This document shows, in pieces, positions 52,301 to 60,464 of a DNA stretch of 64,000 nt. Each line of letters begins with the position of its first letter. The stretch's first letter is position 1. Source of the DNA: JANQHS01 sp965267505 (lineage in GTDB: Bacteria > Bacteroidota > Bacteroidia > Cytophagales > CCMP332); contig OZ254081.1 in the NCBI GenBank assembly GCA_965267505.1, positions 434,001 to 498,000 of the forward strand, in the 5' to 3' direction. The notes beneath the pieces are model-generated. The model saw nothing but the letters and a program-made list of their open reading frames with translations. It had not been told where the DNA came from and ran no database searches. Position numbers and translations under genes: made by a program.

Positions 52301-54256
52301 ACAGCTCAGTTCCCTGATTCGGCTCTCTACATTGTTAACACCGAACTGAATGCCTGCTTTAGCTCTGATACCGTTCAGGTACGGGTGAATCCACTGCCTC
52401 AAGTCGATTCTATCTTCGGAGGTACCTCCATCTGTCCTGATCTTCAGGATGTGGAGTATTACATCATCGATACACTTGGTTTCATCGATTACCAGTGGTT
52501 CGCTGTCGGTGGAAGCGTCGAGCAGCCTTCTAACAATGACACCGTATTTGTGGATTGGGGACCCGCTAACCCCAATGCAGGCCTATTCCTCATTCCTACC
52601 AATGAATACAATTGTAAAAGGGATACGGTCAGCCTGCCCATTGCCATCAACACCATCCTAACCTCTCCTCCTCCGGTTGGAGATACCTCGGTTTGTTTGG
52701 GTACAGCACAGAATCTGATCTATGGAGTTCCTTATACCACCGGATATACCTACACCTGGAGTACTCCTTCAGTAGGTCACACCCTGCTTCCGATCGGAAA
52801 CGGCAACCAGGTACTCTATACCTTCAATGAATCAGGTACCGCTCAGATCTTTGTAGAGCAAACCGTTACCACAGTCACTTCTACCTGTCTGGGCTTCTCC
52901 GATACCCTGACTGTGATCATCCATCCAGACCCGGTAGATACCATTCCCATCATGGGAGACACCTCCCTTTGTGAATTCAGCAGCGGAGCTGTTTATCAGA
53001 TCAATGGATTTGCCAACTCCACCTATGCCTGGAACCTAAGCTCCGGTGGTACCCTGACTGCAGATACCAGCAATACGGCCAGCGTGGACTGGGGTTCAGC
53101 AGGAACCTATACCCTGACCGCCTTCGAAACCTCTGAGTTTGGATGTACCAGCGGTTCGGTGCAGCTGGATGTGAACATCAACCCGCTTCCAGCTCCTAGC
53201 TGGGGACCTGGAGATTCGGTCGTTTGTCCAAGTACAGAGTTTGGAAACACTTACAACATTGTAGGATTCAATAATTCTTCCTTCATCTGGACTGCCAATG
53301 GAGGGACATTGGTAGGTGGAGATTCGTCTTCTGTTCAGACCATCGATTGGGATTTGAGTCAGGCACCTCTTTCCATAAGCGTATCTGAGATCACTGAGTT
53401 CGGTTGCTCTGATGTGCCTTTGATCCTGGATATTCTTGCTGATACTTCCATTGCACAGATGATCAATGTATCGCTTGATAACCCGGAAGACACCAGCTCC
53501 CTGGTATCCCTGGCCTTCAATAAAGGAAATACAAGCACCATAGCCGATACCCTGGTGGTACAAAGGAAAGCCTTGAACGAAGTTGACTGGCTCACCCTGG
53601 GGCAGGTAGACAAGGATGAAACTTTCTTTGTGGATACTTTCTCAGCCAACCGGATCGACAATACCTACGAGTACAGGATCACAACCACCAACCTTTGTCA
53701 ATTACAGACCGCTTCCTTGCCTCATAACACCTTGAGGCTGCAAGGAGAAGGTATTGAAGATGAAGATCGTTTGCTTCTTTCCTGGAATGCCTATAACAAC
53801 TGGCCAGGAGGAGTTCAGGAATATCAGATCTACAGGAAACTGGATACCCAAACTACCTATCAGCTTTATGAGGTGACCTCTTCCCTGGATTATACAGACT
53901 TCTCAGCCAACGATGCCTTTGATCATTGGTTCTTCATCCGAGCCATCGAAAATGGTGGATTGAATACTTCAGAGTCCAATGCCTTCAAGGTTGAGTTTGA
54001 AAATCTGCCCTTCATTGCCAATGTGATCACACCTAACAATGATGGACAAAACGATTTCTGGCTAATCGATAACCGAGAGTTATATGGAGTGGTATTCGTG
54101 CAGGTAGTAGATCGTTATGGCAATATCCTGTATGAAAACGATAACTATCAGAACGATTGGAATGGGGATGATCTGAATCCGGGAACTTACTTCTTCGTGG
54201 TCAAAATCCCATCACTGGATATCACTTCCCAGGGAGCATTGATGATCATCAGGTAA
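49346..54256 (+). CDS. Giant T9SS type B (CHU_C / gliding-motility-associated) surface protein, first copy of a tandem pair
   Basis: A 1636-residue secreted protein. The signal peptide MKKLLLAVVIGLLPFISYG is followed by the HVMGGEVTYRFLG motif that opens many Bacteroidota CHU_C proteins. A cadherin-like stretch (DPDGDFLVYKF, later NVTDPENDSMEIF) precedes about ten Ig/PKD-like repeats of the type (S/T)ICS-x-x-S...Y-x-W...LS/LD-DS-x-x-NP. A fibronectin-like part precedes the end. The C-terminal ~80 residues (NVITPNNDGQNDFWLIDNRE to the end) are the CHU_C type B sorting domain. From residue ~892 to the end the DNA is the same as in the next gene. It probably shares a transcript with the GEVED protein gene 13 bases upstream. 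Its role at the surface is unknown. Confidence 0.9.
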   Translation: MKKLLLAVVIGLLPFISYGTHVMGGEVTYRFLGIVGTDYQYEIRYDVYTDTVSNFPNGIFQINTAVYNAGTNAIFGGPRILNRVSRESFKPVLPPGCNVPGLAGIGIHLNVFLDTILLPTPFSNYFTWYEVCCRNNVIDNLVNPGGTGNVFLTELPANFIQNSSPQFNDPAVPFLCQADTTAFSNNATDPDGDFLVYKFVDNLNSQIAAPGNPQPGPPATYNPALTNTVPWAPNHSLIEPFGPGSYAFINSTNGLTEYYAPNAGEYNLTIEIEEYRDINNDGIDDLIGTTRRELQFLVRACSPNSAPDAMDVVVNGTTIPTINGTANIDINEGDVLSFNVNVTDPENDSMEIFMEGDIIDGTNGYSGPLATFPPAAGIGNVSSTFNWAPTCGITGQFVVRLNLNDYGCPPKNNLVFYNINVREFESADQLFVDAVGESSDSVCFDGDPRKYYTTKNPTALKQWEVFGGTINGPSNQDTVDISWTATGIQTVRLIETSVLGCADTAEFDVVVVSLDSIISNSDTIICEGGAAQLLATGSSSGYVWSPSNFLTNPNIPNPVSAPPATTTYTVKTQGGLGCSNVDTVTVEVSIKTVDAGNAQGVCHADTITLDGIPESGLVYSWTPATFLDDSTSPNPQFFGINTTTSPIVQRLFVTGLDTITTCTFFDSVDITIYPLPNADAGINDTICSDASTAIGTILSPTQTCVWSTSLFLNDSNVCIATVTPFTNLGVNESFEYVVEVTDWPIGCVDYDTVNIVAKPLPRVFAGRDTVICSDQSLILGDAGEIGYNYSWVTTSPTPVVPTNGSNPFQFFTFSGPGNSITHQSIVTAFNTEPTNLCVNLDTVEITVFRLPDVVVIPDTSICSQESIQVGGTSVPNFSYTWNSSFGLSDSTVANPTLNINNPTDSSWFFNYQLVVLNTLTGCIDSADFDIEIRPLPVSDAGPDIAICSDFSDTIGALPTTNYTYVWTPVNGLSSTTVSNPVVTLTTAQFPDSALYIVNTELNACFSSDTVQVRVNPLPQVDSIFGGTSICPDLQDVEYYIIDTLGFIDYQWFAVGGSVEQPSNNDTVFVDWGPANPNAGLFLIPTNEYNCKRDTVSLPIAINTILTSPPPVGDTSVCLGTAQNLIYGVPYTTGYTYTWSTPSVGHTLLPIGNGNQVLYTFNESGTAQIFVEQTVTTVTSTCLGFSDTLTVIIHPDPVDTIPIMGDTSLCEFSSGAVYQINGFANSTYAWNLSSGGTLTADTSNTASVDWGSAGTYTLTAFETSEFGCTSGSVQLDVNINPLPAPSWGPGDSVVCPSTEFGNTYNIVGFNNSSFIWTANGGTLVGGDSSSVQTIDWDLSQAPLSISVSEITEFGCSDVPLILDILADTSIAQMINVSLDNPEDTSSLVSLAFNKGNTSTIADTLVVQRKALNEVDWLTLGQVDKDETFFVDTFSANRIDNTYEYRITTTNLCQLQTASLPHNTLRLQGEGIEDEDRLLLSWNAYNNWPGGVQEYQIYRKLDTQTTYQLYEVTSSLDYTDFSANDAFDHWFFIRAIENGGLNTSESNAFKVEFENLPFIANVITPNNDGQNDFWLIDNRELYGVVFVQVVDRYGNILYENDNYQNDWNGDDLNPGTYFFVVKIPSLDITSQGALMIIR
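51122..51262. repeat. Isolated 141-base identical island shared by the two giant CHU_C genes
   Basis: The stretch from GTTGACGCTGG to CAATTCTTTGGA is the same at 56121-56261, while the coding sequence on both sides differs at many silent and non-silent positions. Confidence 0.9.
52019..54255. repeat. 2.2-kb identical direct repeat, copy 1 (partner 57024-59260)
   Basis: Reading the two copies side by side (offset 5005) I found no difference from 52019 to the last base before the third stop-codon position: TAA here, TAG in the partner. Reading frames on the opposite strand are conserved too. Just upstream (51908-52018) differences appear every 10-30 bases. Confidence 0.92.
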
Positions 54257-54308
54257 ATGTCACCCAAAATGGGTTAGATCAGCTCTTTTTCAGGCAAACC
54301 TAAAAGGT

Positions 54309-54316
54309 TATTTTTG
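54309..54316 (+). promoter_or_regulatory. -7 box of the second giant CHU_C gene
   Basis: TATTTTTG fits TAnnTTTG, with TTTTTC about 20 bases upstream as a weak -33 element. Transcription would start near 54323, which favours ATG 54336 as the start codon over the TTG/ATG at 54321/54324. The gene can therefore be expressed independently of its tandem partner. Confidence 0.5.
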
Positions 54317-54335
54317 TTTCTTGATGAATCCAAAC

Positions 54336-57300
54336 ATGGTCAGGAAACTACTTCTAAGTTTCACTTTCCTTGGAATGCTTTTGTTTGCACTTCCAGGTCA
54401 ATCTTCGCATATCATGGGCGGAGAGGTCACTTATAGATTTCTTGGTCTAGTAGGCTCAAACTATCAATACGAAGTAAAGTTTGTAGTTTATGTAGACTGG
54501 GATTCTTCAGCCAATCCATTCTTTCAAAATAATGGTGGGTTCATCTCAAATATCAACTATGGTGTTTATGACCAATCCACTGGAAATCTTTTCACGCAGC
54601 GAAGCATCCCAAACACCGATACAGCCGGTTTTCTACCCGAATTACCTCCTGGTTGTAATGTTTCAGGAATAAGCTCTCTAAAGATCAACGTCAACACCTT
54701 TATTGACGTGATCACCCTTCCCGGGCCCTTCACAGAGTATTCAGTAATGTATCAGAATTGTTGCAGAAATAGTTCTTCGGTTAATGTTCAGACCCCACAA
54801 TCTACAGGGATAATTATGGCCAACCTTATGGCAGCTAATTTTGCACAAAATAGTTCTCCCCAATTCAATGATCCTGCTATCCCCTTTATGTGCCAAGGAG
54901 ATACCGTGACCTTTTCTAATAATGCAGTTGATCCAGATGGAGACTTTTTGGTTTATAAATTTATCCCTAATAAAAGGTCCCCTGGAGGTGGAGTTCCTAC
55001 CACATTTGATTTCAACGCAATCCCAAATCTGGCATATTCTCCAAATTACTCTGTAGATTTTCCCTTTGGGCCTGGAGGTTATGCATTTATCAATTCGGCT
55101 AATGGATTAACCCAATATTATGCACCAAATGCCGGAGAATATACTGTAACAATTGAGATCGAGGAATACCGAGACTTAAATAATGATGGGATTGATGAGC
55201 TAATTGGAACTACCAGAAGGGAGCTACAATTCATAGTGAGGCCTTGTGCCCCAAATGACGCTCCATCTACTGATCCTTTATTGGTAAACGGCTCACCCGT
55301 ACCAATAGTCAACGGAACAGCAAATATTAATATCAACGAAGGAGATTTATTGAATTTTCAAATAGGGGTATCTGATAACAATAATGACTCTCTTTCCATT
55401 TTTATGCAGGGTGATATCATCGATGGAACCAATGGGTATTCAGGCCCTCTCGCAACTTTCCCTTCTGTTTCCGGCTTGGGTAATGTTTCTTCAACTTTTA
55501 ACTGGGCACCAACCTGTGGAATTACCGGACAATACCTGGTCATTTTAAACATGGAGGACTTTGGTTGCCCACCAAAAACCAATTTGACCTTTATTAACGT
55601 CAATGTAGCTGAATTTGAATCTGCTGACCAGTTATTCATTTCAGAGTTAGGTTCAAGCCCAGATTCAATCTGTTTTGATGGTTCGCCAAAAGATTACTTT
55701 ACGATAAAAAACCCTACTGCCCTGAAGCAGTGGGAGGTCTTTGGTGGGACCATCAATGGTCCTAACAATCAAGATTCCGTCTCAATTACCTGGGGTAGCC
55801 CGGGAATACATACCTTAAGATTAATCGAAACCAGTGTTCTAGGTTGCGCTGATACTGCTGAATTTGATGTTGTGGTGGTCCCTCCTGATTCCATAGTCTC
55901 AAATAGTGATACCATCATTTGTGAAGGAGGTTCGGCTCAGTTAATGGCTATTGGATCCAGTACTGGTTACCAATGGTCTCCCGCTAATTTTCTAACCAAT
56001 CCCAATTTACCCAACCCCGTATCTTCCCCCCCTACTACAACCACTTACACTGTAAAAAGCCAAGGGGGGCTTGGTTGCTCAAATTTTGACACGGTCGTTG
56101 TTGAAGTATCTGTCAAGGTAGTTGACGCTGGAAATGCTCAGGGTGTTTGTCATGCTGATACCATTACCCTGGATGGGATACCAGAATCAGGATTGGTCTA
56201 TTCATGGACCCCGGCAACATTCTTGGATGATTCCACATCTCCCAACCCTCAATTCTTTGGAGTAAATACAACCACTTCTCCAATTATTCAAAGGTTGTTC
56301 GTTGCTGGTTTTGATACCGTAACAACCTGCTCCTTCTTTGATTCGGTTGACATTACAATATATCCGTTGCCAATTACCGATGCTGGATTGAATGATACGG
56401 TCTGTTCAAATACGTCAACCGTTATAGGAAGTGTATTTAGCCCCACTCAAACTTGTGTTTGGTCTACTTCATTGTTCTTGAATGATTCCAATGTTTGTAT
56501 TGCAACAGCTACTCCTTTTACTGACCTTGGAGTAAACGAAGATTTCGATTACGTTCTTGAAGTTACGGACTGGCCTATTGGATGTGTAAATTATGACACG
56601 GTAACAATTGTTGCAAAACCCCTTCCCAGGGTTTTTGCGGGAAGAGATACCATAATTTGTTCTGAACAGCTATTATCGTTTGGTGATTCAGGAGAAGTCG
56701 GATATAACTATTTCTGGCAATCTTCGCCAACGCCACCTAATCCAATAGTACCAACTAATTCATCTAATCCGGTTCAGTTTTTCCAGTTTAGTGGCCCAGG
56801 AAATTCAATTACATATCAAAACATTGTTACAGCCTTTAATACAAACCCTAACAATCTTTGTAACAATATTGACACTGTTGAAATAACTGTTTTCCGCCTT
56901 CCTGATATCGTTGTCATTCCTGATACCTCTATATGCTCTCAGGAAAGCATCCAGGTAGGTGGTACTTCGGTTCCAAACTTCTCCTATACCTGGAACAGCT
57001 CATTTGGACTGTCCGATTCAACAGTAGCCAATCCTACTTTGAACATCAACAATCCAACCGACTCTTCCTGGTTCTTCAACTATCAGCTTGTGGTTCTTAA
57101 TACCCTTACCGGTTGTATCGATAGCGCAGACTTTGACATCGAGATACGCCCCCTTCCTGTCTCTGACGCCGGGCCAGATATCGCCATCTGCTCTGATTTC
57201 TCTGATACCATAGGAGCTCTTCCAACCACTAACTATACCTATGTCTGGACCCCGGTCAATGGACTTTCATCCACCACCGTTTCGAATCCGGTTGTTACAC

Positions 57301-59261
57301 TGACCACAGCTCAGTTCCCTGATTCGGCTCTCTACATTGTTAACACCGAACTGAATGCCTGCTTTAGCTCTGATACCGTTCAGGTACGGGTGAATCCACT
57401 GCCTCAAGTCGATTCTATCTTCGGAGGTACCTCCATCTGTCCTGATCTTCAGGATGTGGAGTATTACATCATCGATACACTTGGTTTCATCGATTACCAG
57501 TGGTTCGCTGTCGGTGGAAGCGTCGAGCAGCCTTCTAACAATGACACCGTATTTGTGGATTGGGGACCCGCTAACCCCAATGCAGGCCTATTCCTCATTC
57601 CTACCAATGAATACAATTGTAAAAGGGATACGGTCAGCCTGCCCATTGCCATCAACACCATCCTAACCTCTCCTCCTCCGGTTGGAGATACCTCGGTTTG
57701 TTTGGGTACAGCACAGAATCTGATCTATGGAGTTCCTTATACCACCGGATATACCTACACCTGGAGTACTCCTTCAGTAGGTCACACCCTGCTTCCGATC
57801 GGAAACGGCAACCAGGTACTCTATACCTTCAATGAATCAGGTACCGCTCAGATCTTTGTAGAGCAAACCGTTACCACAGTCACTTCTACCTGTCTGGGCT
57901 TCTCCGATACCCTGACTGTGATCATCCATCCAGACCCGGTAGATACCATTCCCATCATGGGAGACACCTCCCTTTGTGAATTCAGCAGCGGAGCTGTTTA
58001 TCAGATCAATGGATTTGCCAACTCCACCTATGCCTGGAACCTAAGCTCCGGTGGTACCCTGACTGCAGATACCAGCAATACGGCCAGCGTGGACTGGGGT
58101 TCAGCAGGAACCTATACCCTGACCGCCTTCGAAACCTCTGAGTTTGGATGTACCAGCGGTTCGGTGCAGCTGGATGTGAACATCAACCCGCTTCCAGCTC
58201 CTAGCTGGGGACCTGGAGATTCGGTCGTTTGTCCAAGTACAGAGTTTGGAAACACTTACAACATTGTAGGATTCAATAATTCTTCCTTCATCTGGACTGC
58301 CAATGGAGGGACATTGGTAGGTGGAGATTCGTCTTCTGTTCAGACCATCGATTGGGATTTGAGTCAGGCACCTCTTTCCATAAGCGTATCTGAGATCACT
58401 GAGTTCGGTTGCTCTGATGTGCCTTTGATCCTGGATATTCTTGCTGATACTTCCATTGCACAGATGATCAATGTATCGCTTGATAACCCGGAAGACACCA
58501 GCTCCCTGGTATCCCTGGCCTTCAATAAAGGAAATACAAGCACCATAGCCGATACCCTGGTGGTACAAAGGAAAGCCTTGAACGAAGTTGACTGGCTCAC
58601 CCTGGGGCAGGTAGACAAGGATGAAACTTTCTTTGTGGATACTTTCTCAGCCAACCGGATCGACAATACCTACGAGTACAGGATCACAACCACCAACCTT
58701 TGTCAATTACAGACCGCTTCCTTGCCTCATAACACCTTGAGGCTGCAAGGAGAAGGTATTGAAGATGAAGATCGTTTGCTTCTTTCCTGGAATGCCTATA
58801 ACAACTGGCCAGGAGGAGTTCAGGAATATCAGATCTACAGGAAACTGGATACCCAAACTACCTATCAGCTTTATGAGGTGACCTCTTCCCTGGATTATAC
58901 AGACTTCTCAGCCAACGATGCCTTTGATCATTGGTTCTTCATCCGAGCCATCGAAAATGGTGGATTGAATACTTCAGAGTCCAATGCCTTCAAGGTTGAG
59001 TTTGAAAATCTGCCCTTCATTGCCAATGTGATCACACCTAACAATGATGGACAAAACGATTTCTGGCTAATCGATAACCGAGAGTTATATGGAGTGGTAT
59101 TCGTGCAGGTAGTAGATCGTTATGGCAATATCCTGTATGAAAACGATAACTATCAGAACGATTGGAATGGGGATGATCTGAATCCGGGAACTTACTTCTT
59201 CGTGGTCAAAATCCCATCACTGGATATCACTTCCCAGGGAGCATTGATGATCATCAGGTAG
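54336..59261 (+). CDS. Giant T9SS type B (CHU_C) surface protein, second copy of a tandem pair
   Basis: A 1641-residue protein with the plan of its upstream neighbour: signal peptide (MVRKLLLSFTFLGMLLFALPG), HIMGGEVTYRFLG motif, cadherin-like stretch (DPDGDFLVYKF), Ig/PKD-like repeats, fibronectin-like part and CHU_C type B sorting domain. The N-terminal ~890 residues are clearly related but diverged (for example VVYVDWDSSANPFFQ against DVYTDTVSNFPNG). The remainder is identical in protein and DNA. A TTG and an ATG five and four codons upstream are alternative starts; ATG 54336 fits the signal peptide and the -7 box best. The gene ends convergent to a small unknown gene seven bases away. The function is unknown; cell-surface adhesion is a guess. 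Confidence 0.9.
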   Translation: MVRKLLLSFTFLGMLLFALPGQSSHIMGGEVTYRFLGLVGSNYQYEVKFVVYVDWDSSANPFFQNNGGFISNINYGVYDQSTGNLFTQRSIPNTDTAGFLPELPPGCNVSGISSLKINVNTFIDVITLPGPFTEYSVMYQNCCRNSSSVNVQTPQSTGIIMANLMAANFAQNSSPQFNDPAIPFMCQGDTVTFSNNAVDPDGDFLVYKFIPNKRSPGGGVPTTFDFNAIPNLAYSPNYSVDFPFGPGGYAFINSANGLTQYYAPNAGEYTVTIEIEEYRDLNNDGIDELIGTTRRELQFIVRPCAPNDAPSTDPLLVNGSPVPIVNGTANININEGDLLNFQIGVSDNNNDSLSIFMQGDIIDGTNGYSGPLATFPSVSGLGNVSSTFNWAPTCGITGQYLVILNMEDFGCPPKTNLTFINVNVAEFESADQLFISELGSSPDSICFDGSPKDYFTIKNPTALKQWEVFGGTINGPNNQDSVSITWGSPGIHTLRLIETSVLGCADTAEFDVVVVPPDSIVSNSDTIICEGGSAQLMAIGSSTGYQWSPANFLTNPNLPNPVSSPPTTTTYTVKSQGGLGCSNFDTVVVEVSVKVVDAGNAQGVCHADTITLDGIPESGLVYSWTPATFLDDSTSPNPQFFGVNTTTSPIIQRLFVAGFDTVTTCSFFDSVDITIYPLPITDAGLNDTVCSNTSTVIGSVFSPTQTCVWSTSLFLNDSNVCIATATPFTDLGVNEDFDYVLEVTDWPIGCVNYDTVTIVAKPLPRVFAGRDTIICSEQLLSFGDSGEVGYNYFWQSSPTPPNPIVPTNSSNPVQFFQFSGPGNSITYQNIVTAFNTNPNNLCNNIDTVEITVFRLPDIVVIPDTSICSQESIQVGGTSVPNFSYTWNSSFGLSDSTVANPTLNINNPTDSSWFFNYQLVVLNTLTGCIDSADFDIEIRPLPVSDAGPDIAICSDFSDTIGALPTTNYTYVWTPVNGLSSTTVSNPVVTLTTAQFPDSALYIVNTELNACFSSDTVQVRVNPLPQVDSIFGGTSICPDLQDVEYYIIDTLGFIDYQWFAVGGSVEQPSNNDTVFVDWGPANPNAGLFLIPTNEYNCKRDTVSLPIAINTILTSPPPVGDTSVCLGTAQNLIYGVPYTTGYTYTWSTPSVGHTLLPIGNGNQVLYTFNESGTAQIFVEQTVTTVTSTCLGFSDTLTVIIHPDPVDTIPIMGDTSLCEFSSGAVYQINGFANSTYAWNLSSGGTLTADTSNTASVDWGSAGTYTLTAFETSEFGCTSGSVQLDVNINPLPAPSWGPGDSVVCPSTEFGNTYNIVGFNNSSFIWTANGGTLVGGDSSSVQTIDWDLSQAPLSISVSEITEFGCSDVPLILDILADTSIAQMINVSLDNPEDTSSLVSLAFNKGNTSTIADTLVVQRKALNEVDWLTLGQVDKDETFFVDTFSANRIDNTYEYRITTTNLCQLQTASLPHNTLRLQGEGIEDEDRLLLSWNAYNNWPGGVQEYQIYRKLDTQTTYQLYEVTSSLDYTDFSANDAFDHWFFIRAIENGGLNTSESNAFKVEFENLPFIANVITPNNDGQNDFWLIDNRELYGVVFVQVVDRYGNILYENDNYQNDWNGDDLNPGTYFFVVKIPSLDITSQGALMIIR
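57024..59260. repeat. 2.2-kb identical direct repeat, copy 2 (partner 52019-54255)
   Basis: Second copy, within the next giant gene. It covers the last Ig/PKD-like repeats, the fibronectin-like part and the complete sorting domain, and ends at the stop codon. Confidence 0.92.
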
Positions 59262-59268
59262 GTATCTT

Positions 59269-59529
59269 CTAAAGTTTAAGTTTTCTAAAAGTGATGGGAA
59301 TGAACTCTTCAGTAGGAAGTCCAATATGGACCAATTCCCAAGTGCCATCATATTTCTCCACGATCTCTCTAATACAACTGGCTCTATCCTCTCTTGGGGC
59401 TTCACAATCGTCCCAAAAAAAGATCTCAATCCTATATTGAAATTTTTTCTTGATGCCATTGATGCGAACATCTACTTCGATGTCCTGCTCGCCTTGAATT
59501 GTAGGAATTTGAATAGAAATGGCTTCCAT
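59269..59529 (-). CDS. Conserved hypothetical protein, 86 residues
   Basis: A small soluble protein without signal peptide. It reads as a compact beta-alpha-beta unit: AISIQIPTIQGEQDIEVDVR, a basic turn NGIKKKFQYRIEIFFWDD, then a helix CIREIVEKYDGTWELVHIG and a last strand IPITFRKLKL. The two cysteines do not form a known motif. I do not recognise the family. It stands alone, convergent with the giant surface-protein gene, and 131 bases separate it from the gene at 59661, whose product is unrelated. Confidence 0.6.
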   Translation of the reverse strand: MEAISIQIPTIQGEQDIEVDVRINGIKKKFQYRIEIFFWDDCEAPREDRASCIREIVEKYDGTWELVHIGLPTEEFIPITFRKLKL

Positions 59530-59660
59530 AGATCTATATTTTTAGAATTCCTGCCAATTCTTATACCAAACTGATAAATGACTGATTATAAGATGATTAT
59601 CAATTAACCAGTAGAAAAATTTGGACGATATCGGACCCTGATTTGTACGCAATAGCGCAT

Positions 59661-60464
59661 CTAACGGATCTCCATACCAAGAGAAAATAAGGCAACATCG
59701 TATTTCACCGGGTCCTTCGGATCAAAAGCGGAAAGCTCGGTTGTTAACGCAACAGCATTTTTCCAGTTACTTTTTTTTGATTCGATCAGGCCGAGTTCAT
59801 AAGCTGCTTTGGCTACATGCACATCAAGGGGGCAGATCAATTTAGAAGCTGAGAATTTTGTCCAAATTCCAAAGTCTATTTCATCTGAATCTTGTCTCAC
59901 CATCCAACGAAAGAACATATTCATCCTCTTACAAGCCGATCCTTTTCTTGGATCCTGAACATGTTTAAAGCTTCTAACTTCTGCATCCGAAAATTCTTTG
60001 AATCCTTCGTTCAACCTGATCAAACTCTGTTCTATTCCTTGATCAGACTCAGGAAAAAGAAAATCCTCCATGGAATCATGGGAGGAATAGACTCCTTTCA
60101 AAAACCTTAAGAAGGCTATTGCATCATCGCCATTAAAAGTTCTGTGCTTAAAGACTTTGAATTTTTCGATCTCAGAATCACTGCAATCTTTTACAAAATT
60201 GAACGGGTCGTTATCCATCCTCTGGATAAACTCCTTTGCCTTATTAACTATCGTTACCCTTTGACCCCAGGCAAAGGTTGAGGCCATGAAGCCCGCAATT
60301 TCAATGTCCTGTTTTTGATGAAATAAATGTGGAACGCAAATGGGGTCGTTTTCAACAAATCCTGAATGAGAATATTCCAATCTCAATTCATCCAAGAACC
60401 CTTTTGCCTCAGTCTTGGTCTGGAAAGTAATAGATCTCAACCCTAAACTTTTTATTAACCGCAC
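59661..60464 (-). CDS. TIGR02757 (DUF2400) family protein
   Basis: A 267-residue cytoplasmic protein of a family conserved in Bacteroidota and spirochaetes, with a helix-hairpin-helix-glycosylase-like helical fold but no proven activity. Recognised by NDPICVPHLFHQKQDIEIAG, STFAWGQRVTIVNKAKEFI, HRTFNGDDAIAFLRFLKG, the basic signature DPRKGSACKRMNMFFRWMVR, and LICPLDVHVAKAAYELGL. The start is uncertain: no ATG exists, GTG 60464 opens the frame and overlaps the LysM gene by 56 bases, and TTG 60440 is also possible. The overlap suggests one transcript with the LysM gene. Confidence 0.85.
   Translation of the reverse strand: MRLIKSLGLRSITFQTKTEAKGFLDELRLEYSHSGFVENDPICVPHLFHQKQDIEIAGFMASTFAWGQRVTIVNKAKEFIQRMDNDPFNFVKDCSDSEIEKFKVFKHRTFNGDDAIAFLRFLKGVYSSHDSMEDFLFPESDQGIEQSLIRLNEGFKEFSDAEVRSFKHVQDPRKGSACKRMNMFFRWMVRQDSDEIDFGIWTKFSASKLICPLDVHVAKAAYELGLIESKKSNWKNAVALTTELSAFDPKDPVKYDVALFSLGMEIR

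Noticed and set aside
53096..53661. Minus-strand frames of 155 and 100 residues, repeated at 58101-58666
   Set aside because: Shadows of the CHU_C genes. The duplication follows from the identical 2.2-kb tract.
54257..54275. CCCAAAATGGG hairpin after the first CHU_C gene as a terminator
   Set aside because: Only four pairs and no T-run.
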